Source of the DNA: Candidatus Nanopelagicales bacterium
Lineage (GTDB): Bacteria > Actinomycetota > Actinomycetes > S36-B12
Assembly: GCA_030827125.1 (NCBI GenBank)
Contig: JAURFD010000006.1
Location: forward strand, 1 to 53,679
Reading direction: 5' to 3'
DNA: 53,679 nt
The notes beneath the pieces are model-generated. The model searched no databases and was not told the origin of the DNA. It saw only the letters and a list, made by a program, of their open reading frames with translations. A program made the position numbers and the translations under genes. Shown one piece after another: positions 17,116 to 25,366 of this stretch (positions within the stretch are counted from its first letter, which is position 1; each line of letters opens with the position of its first letter).

Positions 17116-17118
17116 AGT
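17113..17118 (+). promoter_or_regulatory. -10-like box 6 nt before a start codon
   Basis: TAGAGT precedes ATG 17125 by 6 nt. The first three bases are also the stop codon of the preceding gene, so this case is weaker than others of the same pattern. Confidence 0.35.
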
Positions 17119-17124
17119 CCGGCT

Positions 17125-17427
17125 ATGGTCATGTCCGCCGATGACTACCGCGAGCAGGTTGCGCGCGCCCGACGCACCGCGCGACAGGTCCTCATCTATG
17201 GGTGGCTCTCCTTCATTGGTGGCTGGCTGATCGTCCTTGGAGCGATCGTCGCGTGGTTGGCCTTCAAACAACCGTTGAGCGATGCGCTGGACGTGTTGCT
17301 TGTCGCCGGGCTCGGCAGTGTGATCGGTGGTGTGGCGCTGTATGCCACCAGCAACAATCTCGCGGTGTCGGCTTCGCGGCTCGAGATCGACGCGGTGACG
17401 AAGCTGGGTCGCAGCGAGTCGTCGTAG
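17125..17427 (+). CDS. small membrane protein with two helices
   Basis: This 100-residue protein of unrecognised family has a basic amphipathic N-terminus (YREQVARARRTARQV), two helices (~23-47 and ~58-77) and a short polar tail. Codon use is like that of its neighbours, which supports it as a real gene. The ATG at 17125 (or 17131) follows the acetolactate decarboxylase by 9 nt. No function can be assigned. Confidence 0.6.
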   Translation: MVMSADDYREQVARARRTARQVLIYGWLSFIGGWLIVLGAIVAWLAFKQPLSDALDVLLVAGLGSVIGGVALYATSNNLAVSASRLEIDAVTKLGRSESS

Positions 17428-17478
17428 CCGTGTCACCACGGTGCTGACGGTGAGGCACGCTCCGTAGAGTCGTGGCAC

Positions 17479-18798
17479 ATGAGGGTGTGGCCCCGCCGAC
17501 GTGTGTGGCAGTTCGTCGCTGCCTTTGCCGTCCTGGCTGTCCTCCTCGGCTCGGTCACTGCTGTCCGAGTCCTCTCCGCCGTACGGAATCCGTCTGAGGT
17601 GCTCCACGAAGACACCCTCATCAACGCCGACCTCTGGGACACCGAACCCCGCATGATGGCGGCCGGACTCGGTTTCACCCAGATCATTGGCGTGCCCGGA
17701 CTCTCTGAGGATGACCTTGGCGCGAGTGAGACACAGGTCCACCTCGCCGGCGGGGCTTGGAACGACGTGACGTGCGCTGATGGATCGACGCCGTCCTTGG
17801 CGGTATACACGAGCGCCGCGACCCCGCAGAGCATCGCTTCCCTCTATGGTGCCCCGGTCTATTACGCGGACGGTCTGCCGATCGAATTCAGTTGGCCCGT
17901 GCTGCCGAGCTCCCTTGACCCCGATGACATCGCGGTGACCCTCAACGACGGCACCGTCGTGCAACCCGAGGTTGCGGCCGTCTGGCCGAACTTCGAGTAC
18001 AACGAGAGATCGACCGTGGTCGTCTTCGGCCACTTCGGCAACCGCTCGGCTCCGGAAGATCCCGGCGCGATCTACCCGGTGCGCGTCGACGTCGTTGAGG
18101 GAACGACCCCTCTGCAGCTCGTCGGTCCGGGTCCGACGCTGGTCAGTGCCGTGGGCATGGGCGTGCAGTCTCCCGGCTCCCCGTACACCGATCCTGATGT
18201 CGAGCCGTCTGATCGTGGTGGCCCGCAACTGGTGGCCGCCAAACTCAGTCGCTACTCGTCCGAGGGCGACACCGGCCCGCTTCTCTTCCAATCGGGGTTG
18301 CTGCCGAACGATGGAGCGGCCCTGTACGGCGATCGTGCGCAATACCGGCTGCGCGTCTTCACCTCCGGGGGCATGACACCTGACGGCGTCACCGGAATGA
18401 AGCCGACGGAGTTCGAACGCTTCTTTCGAATCGAGGCGGTCACGACAGCGGGGGAGAAGGTGTTGATCACTCAAACGGGCGTCGACTACGTCATCGACGG
18501 TGCAGTTCTCCGTGTCGAAGGTTTGGCCGATCTTGGCCTGCGGCAGGACACCTACGACGACTGCTACCGCGAGGACAAGGACAACCAGATCGACATCATC
18601 CTGTCCGGGGACGAGTCAGCGATGCGCTTGATCACCCGTGTCCAGATGCCGTCCACCGGTGACTACGACCCCGTGTACAACCCCGGGGGCCCGGGCAGCG
18701 CTCCTTGGCCCGGCGTTCGGTACGCGGCACCGAGTCCGCCGATCGACATTGAGGTCATGCAGGCGATTGATGATCCGATGACCGTCAGTTATCCCTAG
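17479..18798 (+). CDS. secreted or membrane-anchored protein of unknown function
   Basis: The 439-residue product has a basic N-terminus and one hydrophobic segment (~10-32, VWQFVAAFAVLAVLLGSV), then a long extracytoplasmic region without a domain I can name. It is rich in beta-type sequence, Pro and Asp, with only two cysteines after the helix, and the stretch PIEFSWPVLPSSLDPDDIAVTL suggests a beta-sandwich. TAGAGT lies 8 nt before the ATG. The stop overlaps the convergent LtrA stop by 4 nt. Length and codon use make it a confident gene of unknown role. Confidence 0.7.
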   Translation: MRVWPRRRVWQFVAAFAVLAVLLGSVTAVRVLSAVRNPSEVLHEDTLINADLWDTEPRMMAAGLGFTQIIGVPGLSEDDLGASETQVHLAGGAWNDVTCADGSTPSLAVYTSAATPQSIASLYGAPVYYADGLPIEFSWPVLPSSLDPDDIAVTLNDGTVVQPEVAAVWPNFEYNERSTVVVFGHFGNRSAPEDPGAIYPVRVDVVEGTTPLQLVGPGPTLVSAVGMGVQSPGSPYTDPDVEPSDRGGPQLVAAKLSRYSSEGDTGPLLFQSGLLPNDGAALYGDRAQYRLRVFTSGGMTPDGVTGMKPTEFERFFRIEAVTTAGEKVLITQTGVDYVIDGAVLRVEGLADLGLRQDTYDDCYREDKDNQIDIILSGDESAMRLITRVQMPSTGDYDPVYNPGGPGSAPWPGVRYAAPSPPIDIEVMQAIDDPMTVSYP

Positions 18799-19937
18799 GC
18801 GTCGCGGGAGAGATAGCGCGGTATCCGACCCCCGAGGCTTCGGGGATCGACGCCGATCGTGGCCGCAGCCACGACTAGCAGCACGAGCGGGATTGTGGAC
18901 AGTCGCGGACCCACGACGGTGAGGATCGCGAGCAGGGCGATGGCGAGGAGCGATAACCGTCGCAACGGCGCGCGAGTCAGCGCGGCAAAAGCCGTGGTGG
19001 CCACAAGGAAGAGTCCGACTCCGGCTGCCAGGCAGGCCTCGAGGATGTCGTCGAGCGGGGTGGTGACATCGATCATCGCCGCCTTGAGTGCCACCGCGGT
19101 GAGGAGGAGACCGGCCACCATGAGCAGGTGGAGGTAGGTGTATCCGTAGCGCGCGAAGCGGACGAGTGCAGCCCCGCGAATCTCGTGGAGGCGCCGCTCG
19201 CCCGCATCGAGCACCTCGGTGTAGTAGTGCCTGAGCAGGATCACGATGAGGACGAACGAGATGAGCACGGCGGCAATGAGTAGTGGCGTCATGGGCGCCT
19301 TGGCCGCCCCTTCGCCGAGGCTGATGATCGTCTCCCCCATGGTGATGAGCATGAAGAGGCTGTAGCGCTCAGCAAGGTGATCGGTGGAGATCTTCCATTC
19401 ATGGGATCCCGACAGGGCGGGTGCCGCAGCAGCGAGGCCCATGCCGATCAGGATGACGATGACGGAAACGACCTCGCTCTCGATGAAACTCGTGATCACG
19501 AGGGCGATGGGCAGAGCAGCGGCGAAGGTAATGAGCCGCGCGGTGGCGCGGCGCATTGGTGGGTCAAAGCGAGCGACGGCGTACTGGCCACCAAGCGCGA
19601 GGATCGCCAGGGCGAGGTAGGTGAAGGCAAAGAGTTTGCTGTTGTCCCAGAAGGCTTCGGGGATCGACAACGCGACGAGGAGGAGCAACGCCATGGCCAC
19701 GGCAAAAAGTGGCTGCCGCCAGTCGCGACGGTACTGGCTCGGCAGTCCGACGTTTGCCATGGAGGTGAAGGCCACCCAGACCCACCAGACGAGGACGAGG
19801 ACGACGAGGCCATGGATGATGCCGCTGAGCGTGCCATCCGCGACAATCGTCCGCGTGATCTGGATCAGCGTGAAGACGTAGACCAGGTCGAAGAATAGTT
19901 CGAAATACTGAACTCTTGCACCGCCGCCCTCGGACAT
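18795..19937 (-). CDS. ltrA: low temperature requirement protein A (LtrA) family membrane protein
   Basis: The 380-residue protein has about ten hydrophobic helices and the LtrA signature YFELFFDLVYVF near the N-terminus and RYSLFMLITMGETIISLGEG in the middle. The founding Listeria gene is linked to growth in the cold; the biochemical role of the family is unknown. ATG 19937 puts the conserved ELFFDL motif ~14 residues in, as in relatives, and TAGCAT lies 7 nt upstream, fitting a near-leaderless message. An extension to 19961 is possible but not supported. Confidence 0.85.
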   Translation of the reverse strand: MSEGGGARVQYFELFFDLVYVFTLIQITRTIVADGTLSGIIHGLVVLVLVWWVWVAFTSMANVGLPSQYRRDWRQPLFAVAMALLLLVALSIPEAFWDNSKLFAFTYLALAILALGGQYAVARFDPPMRRATARLITFAAALPIALVITSFIESEVVSVIVILIGMGLAAAAPALSGSHEWKISTDHLAERYSLFMLITMGETIISLGEGAAKAPMTPLLIAAVLISFVLIVILLRHYYTEVLDAGERRLHEIRGAALVRFARYGYTYLHLLMVAGLLLTAVALKAAMIDVTTPLDDILEACLAAGVGLFLVATTAFAALTRAPLRRLSLLAIALLAILTVVGPRLSTIPLVLLVVAAATIGVDPRSLGGRIPRYLSRDA

Positions 19938-19987
19938 GTCCGGGATGCTAGGCCATATCAAGCACAGTGACCCTAAGGACCGTCTTG

Positions 19988-20953
19988 CTACGACTTGGTG
20001 GTGGACTCGTCATCGTCCGGTATTGGCTCATCGAAGTCCGCGATTTCTAGGACGCTCTCCTTAGCGGGTTTCATGATCACGTAGGTGAAGGCGGCGATGA
20101 TCACGACGGTTGCGACGATCACCTCGGCGCCTTGGAGCCACCCCTCCTGAGCGTACGAGAGGACGGCTGAGCCGATCTGTTGGCTGAGGATGAACACGGC
20201 CATGACGAGCACGAACCAGCCGAAGACCTTGCGAAGGAGATCGGGATGGATCTTGCCGACGAGTCGCGAGCCGATGAGGGCACCAATGACGGCCATCCCG
20301 GTGACGATGAGCGTCACGGACCAGTTGATCTGCGTCTCGGGGTTCAAGCTCACGAGGGAGTCGCCACCGAAGGTGAGGAGGTAGCCGGCAAAGCCCGCGA
20401 AGGACTTCATCGCGACGACCAGGAGCGAGGTCGCCACGGCATTAGGCATCGCCAACCCGCCGAGTAGCGCGAGGGCGGGCACGACGAGGAACCCGCCACC
20501 GGCTCCCACGAGGCCGGTGACGAGGCCGACGATGAGTCCGTCAAGCAAGATGCGGAAGACCGGCAGGCCGTTGCCGCTGCCGTGATGGCCTTCAACCTTC
20601 TTGCGGCCGCGAATCATGGCGACGGCGGTGACGCCCATCATGACCGCGAAGGCCACAAGCAGGACGACGCTCGGCAGGTGGGACCCGATCTGTCCACCGA
20701 TGAAGGCGCCGACCATTCCCGCGAGGCCGAAGATGATGCCGGTGCGCCACTTCACCCGCCCGGCGCGGGCATGGGCGATCAGGCCGAATACGGACGTGAC
20801 CGCCACCACGAAGAGGCTGGCGGTGATGGCCTGCTTGGCGTCGAAGCCGGCCACGTAGATGAGTACGGGAGTCGTAAGGATTGAACCGCCGCCGCCGAGC
20901 AGGCCCACGGCCATGCCAATGAAGATGGCCAGGAATGCGGCTAGGAAGACCAT
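19988..20953 (-). CDS. TauE/SafE family sulfite/anion exporter
   Basis: The 321-residue membrane protein shows the two-fold repeat of the family: GMAVGLLGGGGSILTTPVL in the first half and VGLVTGLVGAGGGFLVVPAL in the second, each at the beginning of a four-helix unit. TauE/SafE proteins export sulfite, sulfoacetate or related organic anions. The acidic C-terminal tail (FDEPIPDDDES) is cytoplasmic. ATG 20953 is the first Met before the first helix. The gene starts 13 nt after the GntR gene, so the pair forms an operon; the regulator probably senses the transported compound or its precursor. Confidence 0.85.
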   Translation of the reverse strand: MVFLAAFLAIFIGMAVGLLGGGGSILTTPVLIYVAGFDAKQAITASLFVVAVTSVFGLIAHARAGRVKWRTGIIFGLAGMVGAFIGGQIGSHLPSVVLLVAFAVMMGVTAVAMIRGRKKVEGHHGSGNGLPVFRILLDGLIVGLVTGLVGAGGGFLVVPALALLGGLAMPNAVATSLLVVAMKSFAGFAGYLLTFGGDSLVSLNPETQINWSVTLIVTGMAVIGALIGSRLVGKIHPDLLRKVFGWFVLVMAVFILSQQIGSAVLSYAQEGWLQGAEVIVATVVIIAAFTYVIMKPAKESVLEIADFDEPIPDDDESTTKS

Positions 20954-20966
20954 GGATCGCTCGTCT

Positions 20967-21743
20967 CTACTGGATGCTGATGTCGCTCGGTGCGGTGAGG
21001 GCGGTCGTCGTGCTCGCGGTGGGTGACCACTCGGTTTCAAGACTGAAGTGATCGCCACGAATGTAGGTTTCGCGCCATTCGGCGGGGCGTCCCTGTGCGG
21101 TGGCGCGGCGTTCGAGGAGGAAGACCGGGTCGCGTTCGGGAATCTGCAGTTGCTGGGCAATATGGCGCGGTGCTAGCTGCGCGGTGATGCGTTCATGGCC
21201 GGAGTCAATGACGACGCCGCATGTGCGGTCGAGTTCGGCGTAGAGCCCGGTGGCGGTGAAGTCGCGATCCAGAAGAGGGGCGGCGATGGTCGCGGGCAGC
21301 CAGGAGATGTCATGGGCCAGTGGCTCGTGGTCGGCACAGCGCAGGCGTTCAAGGACGATGAGTTCGGTGTTCGCCGGCACGCCGAGATGCTCACTGACGC
21401 TGGCGTTGACGGTGCGTCCGAGGCGTAGGACGCGGTTGACATGGCTGACGCCCTGCGCGGTCATCGTGTCGAAGAGGGAATACAACGTCCCTAGGCTCTG
21501 GCGGTAGCGGGGGGACGACACCGTCGTGGGTCGGCCGCGGTGGCTGCTGATCAGACCCTCGTCGCGGAGGACCCGCAAGGCCTCCCGGATGGTGTGCCGA
21601 CTGACCTCGTACTCCTCGGTGAGGGCGATCTCACCGGGGAATTGGCCGGTGAACTCCCCGGCGGAGAGGCGGCGGCGGAGGTCATCGCAGGTCTGCGCCC
21701 ACAGGGGGAGGGGGCTCGAGCGATTAAGGCTTGCGGCCGGCAT
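20967..21743 (-). CDS. GntR/HutC-family transcriptional regulator (UTRA domain)
   Basis: The 258-residue product has an N-terminal winged helix (LWAQTCDDLRRRL..EIALTEEYEVSRHTIREALRVLRDEGLISSHRG, residues ~13-75) and a UTRA ligand-binding domain (LERLRCADHEPLAHDISWLP..., RATAQGRPAEWRETYIRGDHF). HutC-type members bind small molecules and usually repress their own operon. ATG 21743 coincides with the predicted transcription start, since TACATT is exactly 6 nt before it. The TauE/SafE gene follows directly. Confidence 0.88.
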   Translation of the reverse strand: MPAASLNRSSPLPLWAQTCDDLRRRLSAGEFTGQFPGEIALTEEYEVSRHTIREALRVLRDEGLISSHRGRPTTVSSPRYRQSLGTLYSLFDTMTAQGVSHVNRVLRLGRTVNASVSEHLGVPANTELIVLERLRCADHEPLAHDISWLPATIAAPLLDRDFTATGLYAELDRTCGVVIDSGHERITAQLAPRHIAQQLQIPERDPVFLLERRATAQGRPAEWRETYIRGDHFSLETEWSPTASTTTALTAPSDISIQ

Positions 21744-21749
21744 AGCGTA

Positions 21750-21778
21750 AATGTACGGACATCCGGACTTCTCGTCAA
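21750..21778 (-). promoter_or_regulatory. leaderless promoter with operator-like repeat upstream of gntR-tauE
   Basis: On the minus strand TTGACG (21773-21778), a 17-nt spacer and TACATT (21750-21755) are followed by 6 nt and the ATG. The spacer contains CGGATGTCCG, a near-perfect palindrome, next to a second TCCGGA. A repressor bound there would sit between the -35 and -10 boxes, consistent with autoregulation by the GntR protein. Confidence 0.55.
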
Positions 21779-21811
21779 GATCGCCCGTTGTTTTCGGGGC
21801 GCCACAGTGAT

Positions 21812-22297
21812 CTATCCAAACTCGACGGCGGTGGCGAGCCATCGCCCGCGGATTGCTTCGAGGCGCAGGGCCACCGCCCGAGCTCGCACGGCCCCGATGA
21901 CGACGGCGCTCGCCTCGATGACTCCGGGGGCCGGCGAGGTGACGCGCACCGAGCGAACCCGACGGCACTGGGGGGCGAGATCCTTGCCCGCTGGGTGACG
22001 GCGCGCCGCTGCGCCCCGCCGGGCCAGGGTTTCCCGGATGTCGGCGGTGACCCAGCGGGTGAGCTGCCCGGGTGGACGCTCGCCGGCGGCGACCTCCAGG
22101 AGCGCCGGGGCCAGTCGAGCGACCCAGGGAGCGGGGGCCGGCAGTCGGCCAGCCGCCTCGAGAGTCTCCGGCCCGACCGGATCGGGCGAGGGAGTCACGA
22201 GGGTCAGGTGACGCGCCCGCTTCGGCGTTGCGGGCAAGCCACTGGGGACCGTCCACTCCAGGGGAAGGGGCTGCTCGGCAGTCGTGGCGGTGGACAT
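21812..22297 (-). CDS. Rv3235-family (DUF6459-like) protein
   Basis: The 161-residue product has a variable N-terminus and a conserved C-terminal half: LAPALLEVAAGERPPGQL, RWVTADIRETLARRG, RRVRSVRVTSPAPGVIEAS and RARAVALRLEAIRGRW. This is the pattern I associate with the actinobacterial Rv3235 family, whose function is unknown. AGGAGG 5 nt before ATG 22297 fixes the start; the long in-frame extension to 22936 runs over the opposite gene and is rejected. It is divergent from the Sm-like repeat gene. Confidence 0.7.
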   Translation of the reverse strand: MSTATTAEQPLPLEWTVPSGLPATPKRARHLTLVTPSPDPVGPETLEAAGRLPAPAPWVARLAPALLEVAAGERPPGQLTRWVTADIRETLARRGAAARRHPAGKDLAPQCRRVRSVRVTSPAPGVIEASAVVIGAVRARAVALRLEAIRGRWLATAVEFG

Positions 22298-22432
22298 GGT
22301 TCCTCCTGTGCAAGGGCCAACGGTGTTCGGCCGGTTCGGATGGGCTTCGGTTGATGTCGTTTGGCGTTGTTTGCTGTCGTTCGTTGGTGCGTGAACGCAT
22401 TCCATGTCGCTGCCGAAGGCGGAGTCAACGCC

Positions 22433-22438
22433 TACGCT
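22433..22438 (+). promoter_or_regulatory. -10 box of a probable leaderless mRNA
   Basis: TACGCT lies 6 nt before GTG 22445. It is independent of any stop codon and is the main reason for choosing that start. No -35 was recognised. Confidence 0.4.
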
Positions 22439-22444
22439 GCGACT

Positions 22445-23026
22445 GTGGATGAACCGTTCAGCGACCCTGCGCGTTTGGTCGATTCGACCCGCGTGGACGC
22501 TCTGCTCGCGGGCATCGTCGCGGAAGTCGATGCGGCAACCGACGCCGCCGACGATGCAGAAATCGTCGAACTTGAGCGAGCGGGCCGTGCTGGTCGACAG
22601 TTGCTCGACCGATTCCGCGACTGCGACGCGGCGCGCATTGAGATCTTCGGTGGCGAGCTCGTGACGGGGTGGATCGTCGCCGTCGGTCGGGACTGCGTCG
22701 TGGTTGCCGAACCCGCGGGCGACTGGGTCATCCCGGTCTCCGGCATCGTGGCGGTCGTCGGACTTGACGGTGAGGCCCGGCGAGCGATTGCGTCCCTGGA
22801 TCGGCTGGGGATGCTCTCGGTCATCCGCTCGTGGGCGCGAGATCGCGAGGTGGTGCGCGTATTTCGGGCCGGGGGTGCGCCACTCGACGGCACCATTGAC
22901 GCTGTTGGCGCTGACTATGTCGACATTGCCGAGCATGATCCGGGTGAGCCACGTCGCACCGACGCGGTACGACGTGTCGCGACGGTGCCGGTGAGTGTGG
23001 TGACGGCGGTTCGTCGTCGTGCGTAG
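22445..23026 (+). CDS. conserved hypothetical protein with two Sm-like beta repeats
   Basis: The 193-residue product has a helical N-terminal part (DALLAGIVAEVDAATDAADD, ~15-50) and two similar beta segments, RIEIFGGELVTGWIVAVGRDCVVV-type (~62-105) and RVFRAGGAPLDGTIDAVGADYVDI-type (~140-185). Each has a hydrophobic-G-G-x-x-x-x-G-x-I-x-x-V-G-x-D-x-V pattern like Sm/LSm folds. That resemblance is by eye; RNA binding is not established. Alternative starts at 22361 (TTG) and 22391 (GTG) exist, but only 22445 has a -10 box at the leaderless distance. It is divergent from the Rv3235-family gene and convergent with the HTH gene. Confidence 0.6.
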   Translation: MDEPFSDPARLVDSTRVDALLAGIVAEVDAATDAADDAEIVELERAGRAGRQLLDRFRDCDAARIEIFGGELVTGWIVAVGRDCVVVAEPAGDWVIPVSGIVAVVGLDGEARRAIASLDRLGMLSVIRSWARDREVVRVFRAGGAPLDGTIDAVGADYVDIAEHDPGEPRRTDAVRRVATVPVSVVTAVRRRA

Positions 23027-23048
23027 TGATCAGGTGAGTGCGTAATGA

Positions 23049-23300
23049 TCAGGTGAGAGTGTCGGCGGTCAGACTCGCGGCGGTCTCGGCGTAGGCGCGT
23101 TCGATATAGCTCTCGAGTTCCACGGTCTCCACTCGCCATTGCCCCCGACCACCGATCTTGATCGCGGGGAGGTCTCCGCTGCGGACGAGGGCGTACGCCT
23201 GGGCGGCGGACACGTTCAAAATCTCGGCCACATCGGCGAGGGTGAGGAATCGCTGCACCTCGCGAGGGTCGCACGCGCGGTGCCCGCTGGCTACCTTCAT
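23049..23300 (-). CDS. excisionase-type helix-turn-helix DNA-binding protein
   Basis: The product (83 aa from ATG 23300) contains RFLTLADVAEILNVSAAQAYALVRSGDLPAIKI then GGRGQWRVE..ELESYIERAY, the MerR/excisionase-like HTH_17 fold of actinobacterial small regulators. Such proteins bind DNA through the helix-turn-helix and a short wing. The start is uncertain: GTG 23258 would give a 69-residue protein closer to the usual family length, and GTG 23327 a longer one. None has a good ribosome site. It is divergent from the SAF/ATPase pair and is a candidate regulator of it. Confidence 0.75.
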   Translation of the reverse strand: MKVASGHRACDPREVQRFLTLADVAEILNVSAAQAYALVRSGDLPAIKIGGRGQWRVETVELESYIERAYAETAASLTADTLT

Positions 23301-23413
23301 CTTCGACCTGTGGATGACATCGCGCACGTGCCATGCACCGTTGTTGCGGCGAGTGGAGACGCGCGGATGCGGACATCAATAGTGGCTCGCAGTCCCGTCT
23401 CACAGGAGAGTCC

Positions 23414-24085
23414 ATGTCCCCAGCAACCGCCATCTTCGAGCGTCTACGACCCCCTGCGCCGCATGTGATCATCGATGCATCACCGCCGGCAACCCGCCGC
23501 CGCCGTTCCTGGTGGCGTGATGGCCGAGTCATCGCGGGGGTGGGCATCCTGGTGATCTGCACCGTTGTCGGAGGCCGACTCCTCGCGGGGAGTGATGAAT
23601 CCGTCGAGGTGTGGCAGGCGACGCGAGATCTCGCGGCGGGGTCGATCCCCTCTGCCACGGACCTTCAGGCGGTGCTGGCCCCCCAGTCTGTTGCCGGGGC
23701 CTACGCGGCTGCACAGGGTCCCGTGACGACACCGCTCACCCGACCTGTCCTCGCGGGGGAGTTCCTCCCGCTCCCCGTCGAGGTCACCGCCGTTGATGCC
23801 CGCTGGGTCACGTTACCCGTCGAACCCCTCCACGCACCATCGGACCTCGCGCCCGGGGACGTCATCGATGTGTGGTCGACCAGCGATGTCGACCTCGCCG
23901 CAGTGCCGAGGCCGCGCCTGGTGCTCGACAGCGTGCTCGTCACCGATGTCACGGTCGACTCTCTCGGCATCGGTGGGGAGTACGGCGTCACTGTCGAAGT
24001 CCCGCCGAGCGACGCGGAGACTCTCGTCACCGCGGTGCGGTCCGGTGTCATCGACCTCGTGCGGGCCCCGGTGATCACGCCATGA
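23414..24085 (+). CDS. SAF-domain membrane protein (CpaB/FlgA-like)
   Basis: The 223-residue product has a basic N-terminus, one membrane helix (~38-56, RVIAGVGILVICTVVGG), then a SAF domain (VWQATRDLAAGSIPSATDLQAVL, ~66-125) and a further beta region with PGDVIDVWSTSD and VSV/VTVEVPPSDAETLV resembling the RcpC domain. It is thus like CpaB of the Tad locus at the window start, but no pilin, motor or platform gene is near. AGGAGA precedes ATG 23414 by 5 nt; the in-frame extension to 23333 has no ribosome site. The stop overlaps the start of the ATPase gene (ATGA). Confidence 0.78.
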   Translation: MSPATAIFERLRPPAPHVIIDASPPATRRRRSWWRDGRVIAGVGILVICTVVGGRLLAGSDESVEVWQATRDLAAGSIPSATDLQAVLAPQSVAGAYAAAQGPVTTPLTRPVLAGEFLPLPVEVTAVDARWVTLPVEPLHAPSDLAPGDVIDVWSTSDVDLAAVPRPRLVLDSVLVTDVTVDSLGIGGEYGVTVEVPPSDAETLVTAVRSGVIDLVRAPVITP

Positions 24086-25350
24086 GCGCGACGCCGATCC
24101 TCCTGGCCGCACCGGGACTGGCTCAGGAGGCTGAGCTCGTGGCGCTCCTCGGGCAGCGTGGTGCGTCCCTCACCATTACCCGCCGGTGTGTTGATGCGCT
24201 GGACCTGATGGCCGCTGCCGGGGAGGGGGTGGCGCGCGTGGCCGTCGTGTCGGCCCGGCTTCCCCGCCTCACCCGAGACACCATCGGTCGACTTGCGGCG
24301 CTCGGCATCACCGTTGTTGGCCTGGCGGCCAGCGACGCAGACGCGGACGCCACCGTCCTGCGCAACCTGGACATTCCGCTGGTGACCATGGCGCCGCCGG
24401 ACGAATCCGGTCGTGATGACCTCAACGTCACGGTCGCGGCCCTGGCCAGACTCGTCGTCGATCCGCGCCCGAGCAGCCTGGAGTACTCCGGCGGGCGATC
24501 TACCCAAGCCGTCCGGGAGATCGTCAAGGCCCCTGGGCGCCTGGTCGCGGTGTGGGGTCCCGTCGGTGCCCCCGGGCGCACCACCGTGGCGGTGGGTCTA
24601 GCGGACGAATGGGCGCGCAACCGCACGCCAGCGCTGCTCGTCGATGCGGACACGGTCGGCGGGGGCGCCGTCGCCGCGCATCTCGGTGTGCTCGACGAGG
24701 TCAGCGGCATTGTCGTCGCGTGCCGCCACGCCGACACCGGGCGACTGGATCCCCCGGCGCTGGCCGCGGCGGCCCGAACGGTTCACGGTGACCTGCGCGT
24801 CCTCACCGGAATTCCGCGCGCGGAGCGTTGGGCCGAACTCCGCCCCGCGGCACTCACCCGACTGTGGCAGGCGGGACGCAACACCTCGGGGGTCATGGTC
24901 GTCGACGCGGGATTCAGCCTCGAGCGCGACGAGGAGATCGTGTCCGACGCGCGCGTGCCGCGTCGCGCGGCCGCCACGCTGACCGCACTAGCGGCCGCCG
25001 ACATGATCGTGGCCGTAGGCAGTGCCGACCCGGTAGGAATGGAACGACTTGTGCATGCGCTCGGCGATCTGCGGCGCGCATTTCCCGAGACACCGGTACG
25101 AGTCATCGTCAACCGCGTGCGCCGATCCGCACTCGGTCCCGACGCGACGGGTCAGATTCGCGAAACCTTGCGTCGCCACGTGGGTATCGGCGATGCCGTC
25201 TGCGTGCCGGAGGACCGCGAGGCGTGCGATGCGGCACTGCGCGCGGGGGGAACCCTCGCAGAAGTGGCCCCTCGTTCACAGGTGCGTAACGCGCTGCGCG
25301 AACTTGTCACCGAATGGACTTGGCCCGCACCGCTCGACATCGCGGCGTGA
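24082..25350 (+). CDS. CpaE/MinD-like P-loop protein with degenerate Walker A
   Basis: The 422-residue product has an N-terminal receiver-like region (~1-125) and a MinD/ParA-like domain. The P-loop position reads GPVGAPGRTT (159-168): the signature Lys of the deviant motif is absent and the P-loop Lys is Arg166. Other MinD-like parts remain, for example LLVDADTVGGG (~186-196) and VMVVDAGFSLE. It resembles CpaE in layout. Whether it still binds ATP is doubtful. It is translationally coupled to the SAF-domain gene, so the two products probably act together at the membrane. Function unknown. Confidence 0.72.
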   Translation: MSATPILLAAPGLAQEAELVALLGQRGASLTITRRCVDALDLMAAAGEGVARVAVVSARLPRLTRDTIGRLAALGITVVGLAASDADADATVLRNLDIPLVTMAPPDESGRDDLNVTVAALARLVVDPRPSSLEYSGGRSTQAVREIVKAPGRLVAVWGPVGAPGRTTVAVGLADEWARNRTPALLVDADTVGGGAVAAHLGVLDEVSGIVVACRHADTGRLDPPALAAAARTVHGDLRVLTGIPRAERWAELRPAALTRLWQAGRNTSGVMVVDAGFSLERDEEIVSDARVPRRAAATLTALAAADMIVAVGSADPVGMERLVHALGDLRRAFPETPVRVIVNRVRRSALGPDATGQIRETLRRHVGIGDAVCVPEDREACDAALRAGGTLAEVAPRSQVRNALRELVTEWTWPAPLDIAA

Positions 25351-25354
25351 CCCC

Positions 25355-25360
25355 TAGGAT
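25355..25360 (+). promoter_or_regulatory. -10 box of a probable leaderless mRNA (HAD hydrolase)
   Basis: TAGGAT is 6 nt before ATG 25367 and lies after, not in, the stop codon of the previous gene. No Shine-Dalgarno sequence is present. Confidence 0.45.
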
Positions 25361-25366
25361 CGTTCC

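Noticed and set aside
16825-18474. Long minus-strand frame of 549 residues
   Set aside because: It lies opposite three plus-strand genes with clear features (zinc motif, membrane helices) and is composed of His/Arg/Asp-rich shadow sequence typical of GC-rich antisense frames.
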